This document shows, one piece after another, positions 22,801-34,800 of a DNA stretch of 64,000 bases; the stretch's first letter is position 1, and each line of letters starts with the position of its first letter. The DNA lies in assembly GCA_007922225.1 (NCBI GenBank), contig ML680037.1, positions 5,004,876 through 5,068,875 of the forward strand, read 5' to 3'. Source of the stretch: Emydura subglobosa. Its lineage: Eukaryota; Chordata; Testudines; Chelidae. Both the position numbers and the translations under genes were made by a program. The notes beneath the pieces were generated by a model that saw nothing but the letters and a program-made list of their open reading frames with translations, searched no databases and was not told the DNA's origin.

Positions 22801-25800
22801 AACAAGTTCCTGCCTGTGTGAGGAGAACACCATGTGACCCTGCCATCAGGCTGTAGTGATTGGCTGGTGTTGAGCTTTATTCCTATATGGAGGTAGGAGG
22901 GGGGAAACAGCAGGGGGTTTTGTGATCTGCCACAGTCACAGAGCATTGCAGAACTCAGAACTCTCCTGCTTTACGAGAAATACAGTCGTCCAGTGGTAAA
23001 GGGGAAAAAGATTGTATTTCTCAGAGTGGAAGATTGAGTGTTAGGGTACTTTATTAAAATTTTCAGAAGTTAGGTGGTACTTGATACTTAAAAGGTTGAG
23101 AGACACTGGTCTAGGTGAATTGTTACTCCCCGCACAATTTCGGAGGATATCCACTGTGGCTGTATTATCTTAATCACGCAGCTACTCCACACAGTGGAAA
23201 TTCCCCTTTTAAGGCATGTGGGAGCAGATTTTGACCAACAGTGGACAACTGGGAGGGAGCTCTGGTGGCAGGAGAATGGGGAGGACCACAAGAAATCCAG
23301 AGACAGCACAACACCAAACTCCTGGCAAACTGTTCACCTCTAACAGTATTATCTGGAAAAAAATTCTGAGGGATAATCACACAGTTTTCCCACCCCTGAT
23401 CTCCTACAACAGGTTTTTGAATAGGAGGGGCTGACCTGTCCATAGTCATTTTCTGCATAATATAGTGTCCATTGCTTTACTTCTGACTGGAAATTAAAAT
23501 ATATTTTAAGGTTTTTCTGGGTGGCCCTATCTGTTTAGATACAATTTTGTAAACATTTAGCAAATCATTTTATCAAGAGGAAAATGCAGCTTAAGAAATA
23601 TCTGCCTTTCTGTTTCTAGGAAGGAAGTACGTGATCTGGGACTTGTTATTTTATTGGATGCTCGTAAGTGCCAGCCTATTCCTGGTCTCTTCAAAGCTTT
23701 CACAGTATTACAGGTAAGTGCTAGTTGTTATGGTTCATGTTTAAGAGCACAAAATAAAATACTAGTATTTTTAGAAATTATTATTACTGATGTTATTTGT
23801 ATCGCAGAGACCCTAATCAGGTACTGGGGCATTGGGGTTTTTGGGTGCTGTAAACACTTGCAATCAAAAGATGGCTCCTGTCCCAAAATTAAAAGCATGG
23901 TGCATTCTTAAGAGGAGCTTAGTGTTAGTTCGACAAAAATAAGCACTGTCTGTTGACATTAAGTCCAGTTTTCTCAAACAGTAGGAATAGAGCATCTTAC
24001 TGGAAAGTTGTTATGGAGATTCACTTGCATTTGATATTATCCAACAATCTTTTTGTTACCCTGTAGTTTTTGTGCATTGAGGTGAAACAAATATCAAAGT
24101 AAAAGTTACATAGTATGTCTTGACAACTGAGGGCAACTTTTCTTCTGCCTTTAATTGAGTGAATGTTTTTTGTTTGCACAGCAAAATTAAAGATCTGTTA
24201 GTGTTGGTTCACTGAACAGTTCAGAAAGGAAAAGACACTAGCATAAAGGTCTCAGTATCTTTTAGTCTGATTTTTTTGTTACAAGGTATTTTGACGTGAC
24301 AGTGACTCAATACATCATCATCACAATTGCATTTGTGCTTGGCTTCTATCAGTACTCCTATGAGAAAGGTGAAGTGTTGTTTTCAGATCAGAATTAATAA
24401 CAGTCAAAAATTGGACATTCTTCCAAAGTTTGTATATCCCAGCCTTGTTTTTGAATCATGACAATAGCAAAATGAAAACTGAAAATTCACAAAGAAAGAA
24501 GTGAAATTTTCACATGCAGAGTATGCTTTGAGCCATAGTTGATATTTAAGATTATACAGTGCAGGATGTAGATACAGTAATCATGTTATTCAAGGAGAAA
24601 AATAACAAAACAAGAACAAGATGTTGTAGATGATAACTTTATGATTCACACCCCTCCCTTCACTCTTTCCCATCTACCCTCAGAAACCTTATATTGTAAC
24701 TGCACTCAGATTAAAAGGACACCACTCTGTCCATCTGAAATCTGATCAATTTAGAAAATAAAAGTTAAAAGTAGCTTTAGGTATTAAACCTTCTTTTCCT
24801 GACCATCTTTCTTGATTTTCACAAATGTTTCCCCCATTAATTTACTGTGTGAAGATCCATACAAACATGAGATGAAACTGATTGATTGACTGAGGCTGCA
24901 ATCCTCTAATCAGCTCCACATGGTACCTGTGTGAGGCCCCATTGCTGGACCTAGGCCTAACTGACTAAAAAAAGGGAAACAAAGAAACTAACTGTACTCC
25001 AAGTGCAATCAGGTGCCCAAAGTAAACAAGTAGAAGACCAGAGCAAAATGATTTTTGATCTTTAAGTTTTATGGTTCTAGTCAGAATTTGAGTGTAACAA
25101 TAGTAGGTAAAACATTTTCAGACAGAGATACGATTTGTGCTTTTCAAGGGGGATGAGCACACTTCAAAAATACTCTTAATGCTGCTGGTCCAGGAAGAAA
25201 GGGCTTACATCTAAATCTGCTCCTTCCTCCTGGGTATTTAGTATATTGCATTAGATGAGGATGGCCCTGGCCTTCTGAAGATTCCTCGGGAGTTTGGTGG
25301 CTAGACATGCAGCCTATTTTCTGATGATCCTTAGTGGAACAGCTTGGGAAGAAGTTTCATGAAGGGGAAACTTTCAGATGATCAGACCTGTAGTTCTTAA
25401 AGGCTTCAAGTTATTCTTCTCCATTACCCTAGAACTGGATCCTGCATTTCTTACTCAAACCAAACTCCCAACATTTCTAGTAGGTGTTTTGCTTGAGCAA
25501 ACACTACAGGATCAGACCCCATGTTCCTTGTGTATATATACAGCCTGTTTAGGGAAAAAATATTATTGCACATAGTGAGCAGGTACTACCAGAGTAATTC
25601 AATATTGCATTATCATTTCAACAGTGTTTTCTCCTGGAGGTGCAAGTACCTCCAGCTACTGAATTTTCTTAACATCACCCTGTGAGTTCTACACAACCGT
25701 TTTCCCACAGCTGCAGACACTAATCATATGTTGCACTTAGATTTAGATAGTTGCCCTTCCTACACACAGCTGGTGCACTGAAACAAACGGTTTAGAGAAG

Positions 25801-28800
25801 AAAAAAAAATGCATTGGGAAAATTTCCACCAAATACTCAAGTTTTCATTGTAACTGAATCTTCTAAGTGCTTTGCATCCAAATTGATAAGGAAATCTACT
25901 GAATTCACATTGATGTAATTATTTTTTTAAGCCGGTTTTAGTGTTTTCTTAAGTATTTTACACATTTGGGATGTGGCAGGTATGCCCTGAGGAAAAACAT
26001 GTCATCACAAGATGATGAATTGAATTCTGAAAAAAAAATTGAGTTTGTTTTGGCGCAGTGTTTAACAAGGTATTTGTCTCAAATGAAAGCAATGGAAATG
26101 AGGAATTATTATAATGGAATTAAATGTAACAGTTTGACAATTTTTCCTTTATCAGATCCATTTTTAGAGTTTAGATATTTTTAAGATTTAGACTAGCTAT
26201 TTTAATTAAGAATGGGCTGAAACTTGGTTTGTGTGTTTGAGTAGAGAAGGGGTTGCCTTTAACAAAAACAAATTTTTTCAATTAGTTTGGCTTTTTCTAT
26301 TTTGAAGTGTACATATAGGAGATGTAACTAAAATGTAGGGCTTCCAGACACACTCTTCCCACAGCCCAAGAACAAACATCGTTGAACTTTTGAAAAATGA
26401 CAAAGATGAAATACTAATTTTGCCAGTCCAGAAAGTCGACCGATGTGTTTCAGAAATAAATGTGGATACTTGAGCATGTGCCATAAACATACACTGGACT
26501 CTGCATTACAACATGCTTTGCAACTATTGTAATTAAATACTTAATACAACATCAATAGAAAGTGCTCAGAGGCAGGACTGTGGTTTTGTTGTCGTTCTGT
26601 TTACAACCTCAATTCCCTCTCTTGAACTTACAAAATCAAGGGCTATGCTGTTCTAGCCTTCAGCTCACTCTTATTTCCTCCTCAACCCAGCACCACCTGT
26701 GACTCTGGTCATGTGAGAGAACAAGAACTACTTGCCTAGGACTCCTCACTATGAGCCTGGAGGGGAAAGGAGACAAGTGATTTGCTTTTCTCCCAGAGCA
26801 AAGGGGAAATGGAGGAGGAATTATTCTCACTGTTTGTTCTTTGGTCTGCTCCTAGGGCAGAGCAGCTACATACTGCCTCTGACTCTGGGCAGACTTTAAA
26901 ATTACAATCAAGCCCCAGGTAAAATCAGAGTTAACTCTGCCACTCGGTCTTCAGCATCCCAATGTTCAGTCTTTGCATTAGAGCACTTCCAGTGTGTGTG
27001 GTTAAGTAGTGTTTTCTGAAATATCCTTTAAACACAGAGATAAAAAACAAGAAGGAATATTAGATAAAGATAACAGACGATTAGAACACATAGAATACTA
27101 ATAATGAAGAACACCCGTGACACTGTTAGGACGTTAAGTGTCATAGCAACAAAAACAATAAGTCTTCTTCACAAGGCTGTGGAGCCACAATGGCTATGAT
27201 GAAGCAGAAGCACGCCAATGAAAATTTAAGGCCAAAATATGAAGAGGTGTTTTGTATCTCTGATGTGAAGCACCAAATGGCCTAAAATTCACTGGCAAGA
27301 ATGATGGATAATAGGCAGCAAACTCATGTTAAACAATTTAAACTTCAGTTACTGTTTGAAATGTGTGCAGTATACAACCTGATGATGGAGTCTCATATTG
27401 ATGTTGACCTATGAGGATTTATCAAACACTACATGTGTGTATATATAGATGTGAGATCACACCAATGCGAGAACCACAAACACTGTTACATGTGGGGTAG
27501 ACAAGATTGTCCATAATCATTGCAGGTTATTGTGTCCTTGTTTTGTGCTGTTCACATTTTTCATATAACACTCATTAACACCTTATGGGGAAAACATAGT
27601 ATAAAGCAAGCACACATACAGCATAGATTAGTCACTAAGAAAACATAATTGCATATGTAGAGTAATCCAAGTTAATGTTATGGCAAAATAAAACAATGTG
27701 CACCTGCAACGAGAACAGAATTTGACCCCATAACTACATTCGTTATAGGGAAAATACTTTATTTAAAAATAACCATTTAAAGATATTTCTTGTCCTATGA
27801 TGATCATGTTAAGCAACCAAGCTGAATTTTGAAAAACAATAAAGAAGAAAGAGATTGGGAGGTTTATAGTAAAGCATTTTATTTAAATTCATTTTGCTTT
27901 CCAGAGTGCAATTCCTCACTCCATTCAGAGTGTCCTGATATTGACTGATAAGGAATCTGCGTTTAGACCTGACAAAGATACTGCAATTCAGGTAAAATTA
28001 AGAGATGATTCAGACTGATTAGAATGTGCATAATATTTTGTAAAATTAAAACTTGTTATGAAAAGTTACTTTGCTAAATATGACTTCAAGACATTTTACT
28101 TTGTTTAGAAGAAATTGATCTTTTTGTGGTTATTTTTAAGGGCCCAATTCTGCGATTACTCACTGAATAATACCTTATATTGTGAGTAGCTCCAGTTCAG
28201 TAGAACCTTACGGTGTGTATAGCGCCACTGAAATCTATATCTATCTATATCTATATATTGGTGCTTCTCAATATAAATCTTATTTTAGGTACTTAAGTGG
28301 CTGCCATTACCATAAAATTACATCACAGTCTTTAATGTATTTATTCTCACAATAGTCCGGTGCTGTAGGGAATGTATGGGTGGCAGAATTGGCCTTTTTA
28401 TGGCTATACTTCCTGCATAAATCAGTCTGCTGAATTGTATAAATGAGTGATCAGAAAAATGTTTGTGTGAATTGTGTTCTTTACAATAACATAATGACTT
28501 ACTGCTATTATTTTTTATATTTACTAAGCAAGAATTATAAATAACGTATTTTTAAAAATACAAAATTGATGGATGTTTGAAATAAATAAAAAGGTAGCAG
28601 AAGTTAAAGAGCAGGAATGAATTTGTTATTTAAACTAAACCAGTCAGAAGAGAAGTTTGTTCTCCAGAACTTTGAATGTAGAGTTAAAATATAGTATTTT
28701 CTCCCAATAAAACTGGACACCCAAAGAATTTTTAACTTTGTGTAACATACTATTGGCATAGATTGTTGTTAGAGACAGAAGTCAGTTGAGGTTTTGTTTT

Positions 28801-31800
28801 CCTCTTCAATCTTGTATATATTTTAACAAATATACAAATAGTAGCAGAATATGTTTTCTACAAATAGGACGTAGTATGCTGGGCCAGATCCTCAACAGGA
28901 GCAAATTTGCATAGCTCCATTGACTGCTATTCCAGAGGGCAGAGTATTACACATGAAGAAAATCAGTTCTTGACTTCACTAGATATATACTGATTTACAC
29001 CCTCTTGAGGATCTGATCCTCTGTCTCAAGAGATTTTGTAAAAGTTTTTGACAACTAGCACTATGTAAGTTTTTTTTCTCAATGGTTTGATTTATGGCAT
29101 TAATAAAGCTCCAATCACAATTTTTCTTTAACAGTATGAAGTTCTCACATCACTAAAGGCTCTGCAAAAGCTCATTGACTGTACCCAGCTGACAGCAGAC
29201 TTTGATGGAACCTTTCTGTATAACCACCATGACTGGATACGTTTCCGACGGGTAGGGGATAGTGCTTGCAGCTCTCATTACTTGTTCTCCCCTAATTTGA
29301 TTTTCCCTTTTAGAATCTTCTTGTTTGAATGTAATGTAGTAACTTCTATTTCTCACAAAAATGAGAAACGACTAATGTTAGCCAGCATCTGTTATGCTGC
29401 AGGTAGGTGGTGGTGAAACTTCCCCACATAGCTTTGCCCCTGTGCTCTATTAATCCCTGGTTATGTCACTCCTTGGCCTCTTCTGAACAGGCTAATAATT
29501 GTGTTCAACTGTGTTATGGTTTCAGGATTCAGACAGATTTCCACCCTGGATTATGTTAAAATTGCCTAACTCATTGTTGGTCTAACACCTCTCTGAACCA
29601 CTAGAACCAGATCAATCAGCTTAGCTCTATTAAAGTCAAGAACTGGCCCTGAAGTTGTCTTCATGTATAGTACTCTGTCCTCTAGCGCTGAAGTGAATGG
29701 TGCCAGTTTATGCCAGCTGAGGATCTGGCATCAATAAAGACTGTATTTAACCACACATTCCAAATACTGACTTGGAGAGCAATGGTCTTATTTTTAAGGC
29801 TATGCCTATTTTGATGTTTTTAAAAAAATCCACCTGTGTTTAAGGTCTAAACACAGTTTTTATACCCATTTAACTATTTCAATTAAGGGAGTGATTTTTT
29901 TAAATTGAAATAGATTTATACAACCCCTAGAGTGAATACAGCTATTCTGGTCTAAAGATGCCTTTTATCAGTTTATCTTATTCCACTTATTAGTTTGGCT
30001 TATTCTCTTTATTCCTCTTCCTGTATAGGAATTTTACTGGTATAACTGCATCCACACTAGGGGGATTGTACTGATTTCAAATTGATATAGTTAAGGTGGT
30101 ACAAAAATGTGTGTAGACAAGCCCTTGTTGTGACTAACACACAAATAACTCTTTGTGACTATCTAGGGCACTTTAAGAAGTCAAAGCTATTTACTGAGAC
30201 TGTCTTTTTTGAGTGTTTTACCTGTCATCGTGTTTTACAACTGCAGAAACTGGAACCCTTTATTACAAACTGCAAAGAGGCCATTGTCTTTCTACAGAAC
30301 TCGGTCTGTTCGCTGAACTCCAACAGAATCCTAAGTACAGTTCAAGTACGTATTAGCTGATATCACAAGTGCTATGTCTTGAATATGAAAAATGGGAAAC
30401 CTGAGGTAGGTTAGTAGCATATTACAGTGGTGGTGGTTGTTATAGAGAAACTGAGGAGCAGATATTTGTATCCCATCTGGATCAGGTTTAGACTACTATT
30501 CAATTGTGAGACCAGAACAGGGTGTAAAGGTTTAGATCTGAAAGCATCAATATCCCATGAGTTGTTCTCACTAAATTTGAAATCAAATTGTAGACATCTC
30601 GCAAGATAAGCCCTTCTCATAAGATTTCTGCCATACCAGGAAAAAAAACCTAGAAAATAGACCCTTCTCTTTTTTTAGTGCAACACAAAACTATAGAGAT
30701 GGGTTCAGATATAGTCATTCAGATTTGCATCCCTTTAGTTTTAAAGGGGTTTGGATTCAAGATTCCAGGTTTGGCTCATCTCTAATTATGGTTGTTTCAA
30801 GTAATTTTCTGTCAAAAGTGCCAGCTTTACTAGTCCTGGAAGCTGAATTCCTGGGTCTACAAAGATGCACAGTTTAGTCAGTGGTAATACAGGCTTCCCC
30901 ATAGTGCCTTGCCAGAGTGCCTGAATCCTAATCAACCAGAGGGACCAAGTCGAGAGAATGAGAGAGTAGTTCAGTCTCCATAATGTTTCTGCAAAAAATT
31001 ATTGCTAACACTGTTTCAGCTCCACCAAGTTACACTGGGAAACTTAAGGCAAAAATTACAAGTGTAGACAAGGCATTAGCAGGGTTCTATTATTTCCCTG
31101 CTCAGTGTGGACATAGATTTGTTTTATAAAAACCCTGCTAGCCAGGCAGTGGTATCAATGCCCTATCTAGGTTTCTAGTGAAATGAGATTAATAGTGTTT
31201 CTTCTGTATAGGAAGTCAGTGACTTAATCGACAAACACAAGACAATGATGAAACTTGTTTTGGAAGATGCCTTGCTGGTAACATTAAGGCTAGAGGGTGG
31301 GACAATTCTTGCAAGACTCAGGAAAGAGGAATTCTGCAGTACAGAAGACTACCGGTAGGTGCTTGCTTTGCAATAAGTGCTGCATCACAGACTGTGTTAA
31401 TAAGGGAAGGGAGAGAAAGTGCTTGTCTATGTGGTGCCGCAATCCAGTCTATGGGGGGTGGATTGTAAAGTGATCTAACATGTCACACTCTAACTGCCGT
31501 GTGTGGACCCAGTAGGAGCACTGTAACAGGGTAGATGGCTCATTATGTGAATCTGGATTCAGGTCTCCTGTTCCAGTCCAAATACTCTCTGTTAGACTGA
31601 TTAAGTGGGAGGGCAGTGCCTGGGGTTATAAAAGGTCAGTCAGGAGCCAAAGCAGGCTGAGTCAGTCAGACAAGAGGGGCAGGAGAAGAGAGCTGCCAAA
31701 AACAGAAGATGGTTCTGGGTCAGGAGAGAGCTGAAGGCAGGAGAGCATCAAGAGGGGTTAGCTGGTTGGCATTCCCAAGCAGAGATCCAAGGCTAGAAAG

Positions 31801-34800
31801 GGCTGAAGGCAGAAGAAGGAGCAGCATGAGCAGAGGAAAACGCCTGCTGGCTCTAAACCGGAGATCCGGAGCCAAGAGCTGAAGGAAGGGGGAGCAGCAG
31901 AGGGGGGCTTATCCCTGACATCTTGCCAGAGAGCTGGTTCCCAGAAGAGCCACGAGGATACTCCTGGAAGATAGGGTGTGGGATTTCCTGCTGCAAAGAG
32001 CAGGGTTGTGCCTCCAGAAGGAAGGGCTGGGGTGGCTGTCCTGACAGAGGAGGACTGACTTAGGGTATGTCTATACAGCAACTAGACATCTGCAGCTGGC
32101 CATCTGCAGCTTGTGCTCACAGGACTCAGGCTGTGAGGCTATTAACCTGTGGTATAGACGTCTGGGCTCAGGCTGGAGCCAGGGCTCTGGGACCCTGCGA
32201 TATGGGAGGATCCCAGAGCTCAGGCTCCAGTCTGACCCATGGAAATTTGCAGAGCAGTGAAACACTCCCACAGGCCGAGCCCTGCAAGCCTGAGATAGCT
32301 GGCATGGGCCAGCCATGGGTTTTTGTTTGCTGTGTGCACGTACCCAAAGATCAGGTGTGGTGGAAGACACTAGGATACTGAGAATCAAGCCGGGTTGTAA
32401 AGGCTACATGCCCTGGGAGATGTGGACTATGTTTTGGGACTATGCGTTGTGGACTTTTGCACTATGTTTTTGTTAATAAACTAAGATGGACTGGAGGATA
32501 AACTTGTATGGAGTTACTGGGGACTCGAGGGAAACTGAGGTGAAAAGGCACTTCCAGAGCCGCCCCAAGGCCCTGAGGGGGCATCTGAGAGGAGGCCACT
32601 CATTTACGATTATGTTAACACAAACTAAGGTACCTTTTTGTTCATGCCAGCAGGGTCTACATAAGGCAGTGAGAGTGCAACCTGTTAGAGCGCTCTACAA
32701 TTCACACCCCTGTAGACCAGAAAGGAAATGTAACTATGGCAAGAAGTGTGTAACACCTTTACAGATTTCATGTTCCCTCTTCGGGAGAATAGCAAATATG
32801 GATATTTTGAGCCAGATACTGCCCTCATTTATACACACACGGTTCCCAGTGGACAAAATGGGATTTACATATAAATAGCCTACTGTATGTAGCATTTGTC
32901 CTTATGAACTGACCTAAGGCAAAACAGAGTAACAAACATAAAATTTTCCAAAATTTTCAAAAAGAAGCAATTTTTAAATCTCTCCATTTGAAAAAGTGCT
33001 TGTCAATGTAATTGAAAACTTTTTTATCTTATTATGGGAGCTAACCTTCAGATTTTGAGGAAATGAAGATATCTGTTTTTGTGGGGATAGAGGTTGGCTG
33101 AAACTGTCTTGTAATGGAAGACTGGTTGGAGACTTAAGTTTGGAGGTTTTTGGGCTGTCCTTAATTCAACTACTTAATACCTCATGCTGGTGAGGTAGCA
33201 GGGCATTAGTGGGCTGAAAAATAACTGGGGAGTCAGAAGTTAAGATAGGCAGGTATTATGCAAATCTAATTAGTTTAGCTAATCAGAGTTCAGGGAATTC
33301 TATAACTGTAATAAGGTCCTGATCCTGCAAAGTATTTAAGCAGTTGTCTAACTTTAAGCACATGAGTAATCCTGTAGACTTCAAGCTTTGCTGAATCAAG
33401 GCTCTGTAGACAGCTAAGGGTTAGTGCAGCTGCCCTGATTTCTGGCTGCCTGAAACAACTCCATCTATATACAACAGCCAAGATTTTAAAAAATGCCTAG
33501 TGATTTTGGATGCCTTAGAGAGTCTGCTGAGCCACAGACCCGTCAGCACCCATTAGCTGAGAGATCTGAAATCACTCCTGGCTGCCATGTGTCTGTGGTT
33601 CTGAGTAGAATATGTTTTGCTTCGATAAGTTGAACAAGCAAACACACAGCTAATATGTTCTGTAGTTGTTGGCTTGTTGGCCCAAACCTCCTTTGCTTTG
33701 CTGTTTAACAGATTTGATGATTGCCATCTTCCGAAATATTGAGTTGACTCTTCTGGCATTGTGTTGCACTGGATATTTTGTGTTTTGGTTTTTTTTACCC
33801 ATAGAGATGCTATGGAGGCTATAACAAGATTGTACAATCAAGTAGATGAGGAGGTCCATAGGCTGGTTCTCTTATCCAATAAGTGTCTCCAACAACTGGA
33901 GAATCTCCAGGAAACAAGAACATTTGAAGAAGGTTGTGACCAGGTTAGTACTATTTTTGAGATTTAATTTATACCAACTGTAGGGCTATCCTTCCATTCA
34001 TGGAGCCAAATTCATCTATGAATATAAGCTACATATTGGGCCAGCCATATGTGTGTGTGTGCAATGTAAATAATGTTGTCACAATTCAGGGCAGTTGCAC
34101 CCGTATTCCTTCTCTATGGTCCAGCAAGGGCACCCACTCTAGGCTCCCAGCTCCTCAGCCATCATCTCTCCTGGGCAGAAACCTGTGTGTGTCTCTCTCC
34201 TGACCTGGGATTTTCAAGCTGCACAGTTTCCTATCTACACTGCGAGTTCTCTAGCAAGTCAGACAGTCTAAGTAGGCCTGCTTTGCTTTCTCCTCTGAGG
34301 TTATGAACAGTTGTAATTGCCCACAGTTGCAAGTTACCATACAGCCCTTTCTGAGCAAGCACATTCATACTTAAGGTGAAAGCATTAGAAAGAAAACATA
34401 TTAAAAACAATAAAAGGATTTACACAGATGCTAATAAGCCATAGATTCCCTCCCACCCACTCCAACAAGGGCTCTGGTAGGATGCAGTCCTTCAAACCCC
34501 ACCATGAGGTTTTTCTGTAGTTTATAGTTCATAACAGCTTTCACTCAGAACAAGAACCCATACACATAGGTTAGCCTTTCCTTTACACAGCTTGGGTCTG
34601 TGTTCTGCAGAGACCTTGAGTAAATAATCAGGTGGGCAGTGGTTCTCTGGTCAGGGCATAGCTTCAACAGGTTGTGTCTGGAGGTGGGAATTTGAATTCC
34701 TCTCCTCCCAGGAATCTCCTGGGAAACCCACTTAACGTTGTTGGTCTTGAAAGTTCATTTTTGTCTCGTACATTGTTTAGATTAATTCTTTGAAGCTCAT

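Larger units (their letters stand above)
15030..23619. other. right part of intron 3
   Basis: AT-rich intron sequence to the right of the Gmr1-like element. Listed repeats within it are MITEs at 16563-16689, 17921-18217 and 21552-21623, an AT-rich low-complexity block about 18890-19210, and a hAT element at 22147-23108. No host exon was found between 6572 and 23620. Confidence 0.65.
31355..33804. other. intron 8 (2.5 kb)
   Basis: The left half is occupied by a candidate solo LTR (31522-32620) carrying a nested MITE. The right half is AT-rich, with a decayed 'gatcctgcaaag' MITE fragment near 33316-33405. Confidence 0.6.
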
